The notes under the pieces are model-generated. The model ran no database searches, was not told where the DNA came from, and was given only the letters and a program-made list of their open reading frames with translations. A stretch of DNA of 64,000 bases from Aphrocallistes beatrix (taxonomy: Eukaryota > Porifera > Hexactinellida > Sceptrulophora > Aphrocallistidae). Where the stretch lies: positions 3,401,104-3,465,103 of the forward strand of contig OY725492.1 in NCBI GenBank assembly GCA_963281255.1, in the 5' to 3' direction. The position numbers and the translations under genes are program-made. Positions 1 to 10,479 of the stretch are shown in pieces (the first letter of the stretch is position 1; each line of letters opens with the position of its first letter).

Positions 1-77
1 TTATTTAACAACACAGTTGTCCGAATATTTGTTGATTAGTAAACATTATATCAAAGGCTAGAAGAACATCAAATCTG

Positions 78-3000
78 ATGGCGGTTATCAGGACTAATAC
101 AGAGACATTAGATACAGATAATGAAAAAGAGGAAACATTAGAAGATTGTCTTTTCTTACGAGGATACAAAAGAAAAACTGTAGCAATTATAATCGAGCAT
201 GGGAAAAAGTATTTAAATCATCCGGAAGCTTTAGCAAAAAGGTTCTCAATAGATGTTAATAATACGAAAGAGGCATTAAATATATTTAAGGCCTATAAGA
301 TAAAACAGATATCAAGAAAACAAATTCAGGAATTCGAACTATTAGTTAAAAAAAATCCATTGGAAAGTTTAAAAGAGGTTTCCTTAGTGCATGGAATCGA
401 CGAAGATGTCATATCAGCTTACCTATCCTATTCAGAAACAATTCCGCAAACGGAAACTGAAAAAGTGGCCATAAGAGAACATTTAGACGTTGGTTCTTCA
501 CTGACAAAAATTGCAGAAGATTTGAAAATATCTCGAAAGAAGATCAATGAATATGTTGAGAATAAATTCATACTATTCAATGGGAAAGATGGAGAGGCGG
601 TTTTAGCGACCATTAGTAAACACTTTGGGAGGTATCCAATTGTTAAACTGAGAGAAATGATCGCAAAGCAAGACATGGATCTACAAGAAAAGATTTGCTT
701 CCAGCTACTTGAAAAGAATGTTCCTGAATATCTAGCTGTCAAGGATTACTTCATGAAATTCGAAGAATCACGAAACTTCTTCAAAATCAACAAGAAATTA
801 AGTATCGAAGCTAAGACATGTATCAGAGCAAGCAGTATTTACAATACAAAAGAACTCAGCGTAAAGCTGAACATAATGGAGAAATTGATCAGAGAGTATT
901 TCTTACAGTACTACCTTGACAAACAACTAATGTTTTATTGTGCACAAGAACAATTCATACAAATTCAACATTTGAAGGAAAATTTCTTAACAGAAATCCA
1001 AATATCACATACTACATACAGAATGATCATTTCAGACTCCTCTGAAACTTTAATACAAAATGCGAATATACTGCGGGGATCACCAAAGAAGGTATTTGAT
1101 AAACTTTTACCGCTAACATTTTATTATCTGAAATGCAGTTTGCCATTAGAAGAAATCACAGAGATAATCAGTAGCATAACTAAAATATCTCTAACTACAC
1201 TGGACTTATTCCACTTAATCTTTCAAATGTCGGATCCCGTAGTCAGAGGTCTCTGTATAGAACATTATTCGTTCAGTAATCCAGTTCCATTCTACTATCC
1301 AATACTCGGTCCCTATCCTCCAAAACAAACATTTTGTCAATTCGAAATCTGTAACGAACTCTGGTACTCTCTTCAACAGTTCGATGGTTTAGTTTCATTT
1401 GGGGTAGGATGGGCTTCTTGGAATCCAATTGGAAAATCCCATCTACTGGATTTGATGTTTAAAACTGATTTTGTAGAGGGAAGTCCTCAGAACAGCCCAT
1501 TCCATTTAGGTTCCATCGATATTCAGATGAATAAAAATCTGTTTGGGCAAAGAGTTATTGATGAATCAACTCAATGGGCTTACATAGACTGTCACAGATG
1601 CTCAGACATTAATCTCATTAGGGATATTTGTCAAAACCTGGAGATAGCATTAATCCATGTCAGTTATTCTGACTATAGAATGAACTATTCTCGCTTGAAA
1701 GAAAGCTTAAATACAATCACAATCTACACTAAACATGTCTATGTATTTGTTCGAGATTGTGTGAGAAATAATCTAAGGACAGAACAAGTTACTTTAGATC
1801 GTAAAAATGCTACTTTCGTTTTCATTCCTAATCTAATTAACCGTGACAAAACAATATTAGTAGATTTGAGAGACATTGGATATAGAATATCACATTCGAA
1901 AAATACCAACTCGAGATCAGTTGAAAGTCATTTCCTTGAAAACATGATCACTCAGTATGGTAGCTGGGACAAAATGAAAGTAGAGAAAGAATCAATCAAA
2001 GGTATAATGAATAACATCCTCGCAAACTTTCATGGAAACAATAGAGTGGATTTCTCATCTCTAAGTTACTATCCACACTTTGTTAAGTACATGCGTTGCT
2101 ATTATGAAACGTTTAGCCAAACGGACCAAAAGATTATCGATGAGTTAAACGATAAATGTGAGCTTATCGCTAATCATCTTGAAAATGCTGAAATGAGTGC
2201 AATCGTATGGCAATTCAATGAAATTTTAAGCCACGAAAATTCGGCTCTTATTCTGTGGAAATTATCACAAGAACTTCACCTGCTGTCTAAACAGGCAATT
2301 GCTGGAAGTAGCAAAACGCCTTTCACTTTTGAACTTCTCTGGAGAGAAGCATTGCTTTCTAACAAATACAATCTTAACATTGATAAAGGAAAACCAGTGA
2401 GTAAATATTTTGAAACTTTTTCATCAAATTTCAGTAACTACGTAGAGAGAGGGGAGCCATTCGAGTTGATTGATGGTGATAACCTCAGATTCTTCAGCCA
2501 AGACATTAACATTCTTTTGTCTGATCTCTATGAAAGTCAAAATAATGAAGCAACCTCAGTTAATAGCAGAAGGAGGCCACCCATAGTAGTGAGCATACTC
2601 GGACCTCAGAGTTCTGGGAAGTCTACGCTACTGAACTACTGTTTCGGTTGTAAGTTCTTGACTAGTGCTGGCAGGTGCACCAAAGGAATTTATGCATCTC
2701 TTTCAAAGCTCAGTCAACCAATCAACGATTCAGATCATTTCCTCATTCTCGACACAGAAGGATTAGATGCAATTGAGAGAGGAAACACTCTGCAGGATAC
2801 TTCTTGCATTCACTTTGATAGAACAATGGTATTGTTCTGTTTAGCGGTGTCACATGTAGTTATCATTAATGTGAAAGGAGATATCGGAGAGGAAATACAG
2901 AATCTTTTACAAATATGTGCTTACTCTCTCAACAAATTGAAAGTGAGTACGGTCAAAGCGCCCAAAATATTCTTCGTTCTCAATCAACAAGCAGATCCAG

Positions 3001-6000
3001 ACCAAGATAAGCATCTAAATTCTATTAATACTCTTTTGGAGAAACTGACTAAAGAGTCTCATTTAATGGAAACAGAAGGATTGAAAATTTCCGATATAAT
3101 TCAGATATCAGAAAGAAATCTGTTTGTTCTCCAGTCTGCATTCAACTCACAATCCCTCAATACTAAGATGACCAAAGTATTTGATTCAGTTTTATGTAAG
3201 TTATCTCCAACAACTAGTTTCGCAGATAAGTGTGCTGATTTGCGCATGTCCATCATTCATCAACTAAGAGATGATGCCTCTATTAACGAATCACCATTCA
3301 ACACAATGAGTGAATGGTTGGAAATGTCTGGTGTTATTTGGGACACCATCATCAAATACCAAGACATAGTAAAATTCAGAAATGCGGAAGAACTAGAGTC
3401 TAGCAATAGACTAAGCAAAATTGTGAGCGGTTTAATGGAAAACAAAATCTACTTCAATAGAAACATATATCTAGAGATTACAGAGAAACTGATTCATAGA
3501 ATAGGTGATCTAAATAGATGGAGATCTCCAAAAGTAACTCTAGAAAAAATCAGTGGAGAATTGGACCTTAAATTCGAAGAATATCAGGAAGAAGCTCTCA
3601 AAGACTTCGCAGAACAATGTCAAACTGACCCTTTACTCAAGAAAAAGAGTTATCTGTGTGATGAAGCTAAATCAAATTTGAGAAGACTCATCTACATGGA
3701 GAAAAAGACTTATGAGATAAACTCAAATTCGAAATCAAGGCGAGACTGAAAGAGCTAAAGCTAACAGAGAAAATCAAAAGATTTCAAGAAGCCATTGAAA
3801 AGAATGCTGATAGATATCTGGAGTTAAGCACTGAGGAACAAGAGGGAGAATTTGAAATAATCTGGTTCAGTTGCTTCAGTAATGATACCAAAGAGGATGA
3901 AGAAAATGATATTGATGAAATATTCGATGACTTGTACTCTGTATTCAGGATGGAATCTAAAACAATGGAGAACAAATCTACTATTTATACTCTCTTTCGT
4001 CATTTCAACTTTGAGATGGATACCACTATAACAATACTCTGTGAAACGATACTCTCGAGGTTTTGCAATGAAAGTAATAAATATACAGGAACTGAACAGT
4101 TCATATATCCTTGGAGAGAAAATAAAGTACCTCTAAAGGATATGACACCATATATTGGGAAATTAAATTTTGAATATTTATCTAAAGACTCATTGTACTA
4201 TATTGAAGTTCAGGAAAAGAGATCTTATCTAGAATTTCGAAAAAACGTTCCAAAAGAATGTCATGCACTGATCAAATATTGTTCTGGTTATTTCAACCAT
4301 CCTGATATCATCTGGAATCCTGCGAAGAGAAAGCAAATACTGCTGCTAGCTTCCAAACTAAAAGATCCAACTGATCCTCAGATGAGTACATGGGAGAAAC
4401 TCATTACTAACATTTCGAAACGTGTACAAAAATTCACTAAAATCGATATGATAGTTTCTCACTCAACCGTGAAGGAGATCGTGGATTTTTTGTCTCGCAT
4501 CTGCAAACTCGTGAATTACGAAATTAATTTTATCGAAGCGAAATTGACAAATGCAGCTGAGAGGATGATATCGACGCTGGCGTTCACTTTTGCCTTCAAA
4601 TCAGTTCTCAATGTAAAATTTGAGGAGCAAAGAGACGACAAATCAGATGAAAGCGAAAGAAAAGAAAATGATTTGATCTATTTCTTACAGAAAGTAAAAA
4701 ATCGAAAATCAGCCAGGGGTGGATGGGACCGCAAAGAAATGAGGAAAGGTGACTTAACAATGGCTAGAAGATTTGCTGGAGATTTTCTAGCCGCTGTTTG
4801 TAGAGGAGTTAACACTGCATGTGAACGGAGTATCAATGAAGAATATTTGGAAAAAGAAACTCACAAATTCTCACATAAGAATATCTTGTTAATAGCAAAT
4901 AAAAGAGTCACGGAACAACTTTGTAGTTTAAGCACTTTGCGGTCCAAAAATGACTTCACAATCCAAAAATCGATTAATGAAAATAATTTCGTTGTTCAGT
5001 TCATTTGCAATCGAACTCAAACTCTGAAAAATATGTTCCAAGAACAATGGAGAAAACTTTCTATTGAACTTTATCGTAAAATTTCTCGTAATATGAAGAT
5101 AAAATTTAAGGAACAAATAGCAACATTCAAAAATATCTTTAAAAAAATATTAGAAGGCCTTGAAGGAATGTGCATAGCGAAAGATCGACTCGTTGAAGTA
5201 GGAACAGATTCCGATAGCAACTTTGAAGTAGCTACTGAAACAGAAACAGAAGAATCAGCTTGTGATTCAGATCCTAAAACAAGAGAAGCACCATTTAAAG
5301 CAATGGTACTATTTCTGGAAAAGTACCTCAACCCCAAAGTGAGTCCAGACGAATTCAACCAATTCTTCACTGACGTCTTTGAGGTAGATGGTGTGAGAAT
5401 GATAAGGCATCACGACACATACGTACTATTCGAAAAACCACATCATCCAGTTCAAGTGCTGGATGAAGAAATCTTTAAAATGCTAACCGATACAAATATG
5501 TTCAGTAATACTGAGACTATATTCAACATCAAAGTATACATAGATGAATTCTTGTATAGGTTAAATTGCTATGAATATCAAGTAACTGTAGGTGAATATG
5601 AAAATATTTTAAAAGCTACAAAACAACGACTTGAAGCAAATATCATTAATTGTCCCTCTAAATGTCCTAGTTGCGGTAAGTCCTGTGAGAAAGAAATTCA
5701 TTCACAGGAGGGGAAGTGTCAAATACTGACAGGTCATCAGTTCTGCTCAATGGGAGGGAATGTCTGGAATACTAACAAAAATAGAACTGCGATATTGCTG
5801 ATGTGTGATGACTACGAAGAAGATTCCCCAGTGCTGATTCCAGGACAGAACATGAAGTGGTGGGAGTTCAAAGAGAAGTGCGGGGATCAGTGGGACTGGA
5901 CTCTTCCTACAGAAGAAGAATATGTAGCTTTACAAAAGAAGAATCGTAATCAGGTGATAGAGATTTGGAACAAATACGGAAAAGAAATACTCAAGTATTA

Positions 6001-6706
6001 CGAAAATAGAGGTACACAGATTACATACATTCCTTACACCTCTCGTAGGGAGATTTACGACTCTTTATTTGATCTCAAATACTACGTCTGCTTTGTTATT
6101 GATGGGACGGATCTGATGGGTGAAAAGATAAATCTCATTAAAAACTGGGTCTCAGATCTCATGAAAGATGCTGCATTTGGAGGACAACCATACTTTAAAA
6201 TTATCGTTTATCACGGGCATGCAGTTAGTAAAAGGAAATGTGTGGAAAAATTTCCGAAAAATTCTGAATTTACCACAGAAGCCGAGAGCATACAGAATTT
6301 TATTGATAAAATTACGACATACGGTGGTGATGGAACTGAATCAGCGATGTTACATGGTCTAGCTATTGCAACGACACAAAGCGATTGGAAATCAAGATAT
6401 GGTACTAGAAACGTAATATTCCATATTTATTTTGAACCTACAGTAAAATATTTTAATATTTTTACTGCAGAAGGAAAATGTGGAATGGGTTGTCCACTTA
6501 GGTGGGAAAGAGACATCAGAGATAAACTAGACAAACTGAAAGTTGATTACCGCCCTAAGCGTTTAGTTGGTTATACTCACTCAGAATTCAAACACACCTC
6601 TTCTGAACCTGTTGGTCCAAAGGTTTCCTCTAAATACACTCTCAACTATGGGAAGAAAACTAACCCCAAAAAAGACATTCTCATCAATTACCAGGTGGAC
6701 GATTGA
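78..6706 (+). CDS. VLIG/URGCP-like very large GTPase, copy 1 (one-base frameshift; vWA-like C-terminus)
   Basis: Two long open frames (78-3749 and 3932-6706) form one gene of about 2,210 codons. Near 3716 one A is missing relative to the paralogue at 10480, and the frame continues in phase mod 3 = 2. From the N-terminus: four helix-turn-helix-like units (about residues 51-74, 98-120, 142-163, 257-279); a degenerate P-loop (GWASWNPIGKSH, 444-455) like the first pseudo-G domain of URGCP/VLIG proteins; then a canonical G domain with G1 GPQSSGKST (842-850), G3 DTEG (892) and NQQAD (969) in the G4 position. The C-terminal half is helical, with a Cys-rich CPSCGKSC segment near 5665-5700 and a vWA-like fold (VIDGTDLMG near 6095, GGDGTES near 6322). 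VLIG proteins are cytosolic/nuclear interferon-inducible GTPases in vertebrates; the role here is inferred. The ATG used by copy 2 is AAG here, so ATG 78 is chosen. It could be a pseudogene, a base error, or a gene rescued by a small intron. Confidence 0.82.
3711..3720 (+). other. Frameshift site in VLIG copy 1
   Basis: Copy 1 reads tatgagataa where copy 2 (about 14134-14144) reads tatgaagataa. The single missing A ends the first open frame at 3749, and high similarity to copy 2 resumes at once in the shifted frame (the part before the next ATG, 3720-3931, also matches). No GT-AG pair is needed to explain the break. Confidence 0.85.
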
Positions 6707-7137
6707 ATGTGTGTTATTATTGTGTATAGTGTTAAGTGTGTTATAATTAGCAGCTATAGGTGTAGTGTAGGTTTTTAACTTTCCTTATCTCTGAACTCAT
6801 AGGATACTCCTCTGTTAGTATGCGTAGGACTCTAGGCTTAACATTAGTGTGTGATACAGGACATTCCCTGATGTAGTACATATTAGTTATTCATATTCTT
6901 TACAACATTTAATTTGACTTATGGGGTTGATTGCTTTGATTCTAATATTCTATCTGTGCATGAGATTTTCACTGATTACTCGATAGGGTTCCTGGAGAAT
7001 CTGACTCTGGAATGCTGTCACATTCCTAGTAGTCAAATTTCTACAAATTGATTACGAATATTTTCACAAAAAGAATTATATATATCTATTGTACAAAGTT
7101 TTATTGAGTAAAATACTATATCATAAGTTCAATAATT
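6707..7137 (+). other. 3' flank of VLIG copy 1, partly shared with copy 2
   Basis: Positions about 6738-6975 are nearly identical to 16521-16755 downstream of copy 2, so this is duplicated 3' UTR or flank. After about 6980 the two copies diverge. I see no further gene. Confidence 0.75.
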
Positions 7138-7840
7138 GTGTTTTCCACTCATCAGATTTTTACTGTTTGATTGTTGTTTTTCTGGATGTTATCATTAGAA
7201 TGGCTGTGGTATCTAGCTAAACCATTAGTAATAAAACTTTGAAGTTCTGGAAATAGATGCTTTATGGGTGCACCTGGGAATACAATTTGCAATCCAACAC
7301 CGAAGAACAAAGACACCTTTGAATGGACAGACAGGGTGTGAATCCATGAATGCAATTATATAATTATTTTGATGCTTTAGGTACAGAAGTGAATATATCT
7401 TATATATTAAAACGCTAGTATTTTTTGTGTTCGTTCGAATTGATTGAAGAATCGGGAAACGGTAGAAATATGAAAAGCATGTAAGTGGGAGTGAGTCTCT
7501 GCAAACACAAATAATAGAAACTAACAAAGCTCCATTTACGTAAGTATTCCTTAATTGGTACCTCGTGACAATTAAAAACATCGTATCGGTTTCATCGCGG
7601 AGTCCTGCCAAGATTTCCAGCCGCGGAGCCCGCAAACTATTATATTCGGCCCGCGTGCAACTCTGTTATACATAGATAGTCGGCAAACTAAAAAAAAGAA
7701 TATAGCCACTAATTTCAAAAGTTGGTCACTATATAAAGTATATAGTCGGCAAACTAAAAACGAAGATACCACAGCCATTCTAATGATAACATCGAGAAAA
7801 ACATCTATCAAACAATAAAAATCTGATGGGTAGAAAACAC
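7138..7840. mobile_element. Non-autonomous DNA transposon with about 75-bp terminal inverted repeats
   Basis: The left end (gtgttttcc, 7138) and the right end (gaaaacac, to 7840) are inverted copies that continue inward for about 75 bp, through a shared gatgttatcattagaatgg stretch. The roughly 700-bp body has no intact transposase. It includes a solo fragment (about 7385-7500) of the foldback family found whole at 21274-22674. No clear target-site duplication was seen. Confidence 0.75.
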
Positions 7841-7858
7841 TAGGAATTAGGAAATATG

Positions 7859-8101
7859 TCAATTATTGAACTTAGTGCTTTTAGACGAGTTGACTGGTTC
7901 CCGATAAATACTACACTGAGAGGAAAGATTTGAATGAGACAATAATAAACTATTGCTTGTTATTCTAGTAGTCTGCTCTGGGTATTGGGATTGCTCTGTG
8001 CTATTTTTGACAAAATTCCTGATCTTTGGGAAGTTGAATGAAGTCTTAAATTCAGCTTTACTTTTATAGTTGAATTTACAACCGGGTACAATGCAAGCCA
8101 T
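7859..8101 (-). pseudogene. THAP-like zinc-finger fragment (80 codons)
   Basis: The small minus-strand frame begins MACIVPGCKFNYKSK and continues to FNFPK, resembling the start of a THAP C2CH domain: Met, Cys-x4-Cys at residues 3 and 8, then the Phe-Pro-Lys turn. The later Cys/His of a full THAP domain are not seen, and the frame runs into low-similarity sequence and stops. It abuts the inverted-repeat element at 7138-7840. THAP domains are DNA-binding and occur in P-element-type transposases as well as cellular genes, so this may be a transposase relic or a first exon whose partner exons are lost. Identification rests on the N-terminal motif only. Confidence 0.4.
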
Positions 8102-8832
8102 ATTATTTTGAAGTAATAAATGTGTACGTGTATAAGTGATGAGTGTAGAAATAGAAGTTTAAATACGTAGAACTCAGTAGAGTAGGCTTAATGGATTATG
8201 TTGTAGTTTAGTTCGATTTTTGCCGCCTCAAATTCAGTCAATCAAAATCGAGTATTGACTAGGGCACTAGCACATCCATAGTATCAAAATTTTAGCCAAT
8301 TCCAGTGCCTTAGCGTATTAGAATGCTATGGTTTTAATTTGAAGAAATTTTTAGGATTTAAACATTGTAGATAATTATCGGGCAGACTGTATTTGCAGCT
8401 AATACATTTCCTTTAATTATTAAGTGATTGTGCAATATAAGGTATGTAGATATTTCCAATGCTATGAAAATGTTTGAGGATACTACTTCATCCATGGTCC
8501 AAAGATTTAACGACTGCCATTGCTTTTTTGTTTGGAATGTTACGTTTGAAGAGTGCAGGTTATTGGGCTTGATAATTAATATCCATGGATGGTGAGAGGT
8601 GTTTTAATGAATAGCTAGCTTGAAGATTTGTCTCAAACTGTATTGGAAGTGCGAAATTTTGTGGCACATTTCGCTACACGATATTTCTCTACGTACAAAT
8701 TTGACCGTAAATTTTCTATAATCTAATATACTTGTACAATGAAATATTTACGAATTTCATGATCTATGATAGTTCATTTGTCATATATGTATGATTTTAC
8801 AAACTATTCGAGCAAAATGTGTATTGCATTTC
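8102..8832. other. Gene-free stretch with a segment similar to the region after VLIG copy 2
   Basis: Around 8405-8640 the sequence resembles 16995-17190 (shared words: cgtgcaata/tgtgcaata, aatgctatg, aggatacta, gttattgggcttga, aggtgtttta). This may be the continuation of the duplicated flank or a dispersed repeat; related words also occur at 50650 and 50920. No coding potential was seen. Confidence 0.5.
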
Positions 8833-9168
8833 TTTTTAGTGCAGCTCCTAGTATAAGAGATGCCTTATGTCATGATCGGTGTCGAATGTCTGTCCGTCTG
8901 TCTGCTCGTTGCTGGAAGTTCTATTGGAGTAATTGCACCAAATTTAGATCATATATTCCTTATATAGTGGAGATTTGTGCCTGGGTCCAAGTTTTGAAAA
9001 ATATTCACACCTTTCCACAAAAGGTATCAAAATATATTAGCCAATCAGAACCTAGGAATTTAAAATTACAGTGGGCTTTGATTTTATTGCTTAATAAGGA
9101 TTATTCTAACTCAATGTATATAAATGAATCACAATGACTGCTAAACTTGAAATATGATTGGTTGACAT
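8833..9168. repeat. Dispersed repeat, copy 1 (partner at 58232-58540)
   Basis: It begins tttttagtgcagctcc and runs through gccttatgtcatgatcgg, attagccaatcagaa and ttgaaat...ttggttgacat. The same ordered words recur at 58232-58540 in a TCF/LEF intron. There is no coding signal, and the family is unknown to me. Confidence 0.7.
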
Positions 9169-9571
9169 ATCAAAAATTGTTTAAAACGCAATAATTTTCG
9201 AGCTACAAATTTGGATTAAAATAGATCCTTAGATGGTCAATTTAATTAAGCCGCATCTCATGAATATAAATGCACGTAGATTATTTTTAGCTTAGCATTA
9301 TAGACCACTAGATTATCAACTCACTATCAGGTTACTAAATATATGTATGTGCATAAGTGATACTGAGTAATGCTACTATGCTAGTAGTATTCGAGAAATT
9401 CTTCACACTTTAACTGAATTTATATTTTCGTCTGTTAAGGATTTACTGCCATCAGGTAACCAATGATGGTGCAGTACAACTCTTTGCATTTAGCTATTCA
9501 TATAACCTCTTTCTATTGTACTGACAAATTTTGAGGAGGAATGTAGATTCCAAGATCAATGGCATATCAGT

Positions 9572-9720
9572 CTAAGTTGACTAATTCATTAAAAAATAGC
9601 AAAGAATTATGAATTATTCGAATAATTCATTATTCAAGTATGAATTAGTCAACCATAAGCTAAGGTGACTAATTCATGAATTAATGAATACGTCATAATT
9701 CCTGAATTAGTCAACCTAGA
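9572..9720. repeat. AT-rich palindromic repeat built on a gactaattcat word
   Basis: Four copies of gactaattcat or its complement alternate in orientation (about 9579, 9641, 9666, 9704), giving imperfect hairpins. It looks like a miniature inverted-repeat element or a decayed tandem of one. The rest of 9169-10440 shows nothing I can name. Confidence 0.55.
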
Positions 9721-10479
9721 TATCAGTTTGTATTATTTACTTTGCATATTTATGGTAAGGCCGCAATTGACTATATTCGATCTTATTTGTGGAATGATTT
9801 ACAATTTATTTCAGTACTATACTAGTAAAAGGTATGAAGGGATAATAAGAGTATACAAAGGGAACAAAAATATTTGAACTTTTTATTATTTCACATATAA
9901 ATTGCACTAAAATGGATCTCTTCATGAAGAAGATTCTTCTAAACAGTATAAAATATAGCTAATCGAAATCAAGATTCGAACATTAACTATAATTTCTAAA
10001 CATTTTTTTCATTTCAGTCAAACATATTTCAAGTTTAGAAAGTGATTATAACTCGTCTATAAGCCATCGAGTTCAGCCTAATCTTTATTGGTCAATAGCT
10101 TTAGAGTCAGCTGTACCTTTAAATACCTGTATGATCCTGACGTTTTATTTTATATTTTAAAAGTATTAATCTGGTACAATTTGGTCAAAAAGATTTTACT
10201 TCGAGAAATGCTCATATAAAAGCATTTTTGGGGTTCAAATTTGAAATTTTTGTGACCAATCTATCAGTTGAGATCTCAATTTCAATCGTAAAAATTAATG
10301 TCAAAGGTATGAGAATTGTTTGTGAAAATGAATAGCGATAATTCATTCATAAATACAAGCGCACTTCACTTGCTTGTGCTACAAAAAAAGTCTTAAATAA
10401 TATTTGCCAATATTAGCTTACTTATATTCGCCAACCACACAGTTGTCCTAATATTTGTTGATTAGAGACATTGTATCAG

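Noticed and set aside
6162-6362. Plus-strand frame inside the vWA-like region
   Set aside because: Overlaps the main frame and has no independent signature.
10471-10479. TTG start extending VLIG copy 2 by three codons
   Set aside because: A eukaryotic gene is expected to start at the first good ATG, which is at 10480; no evidence favours TTG.
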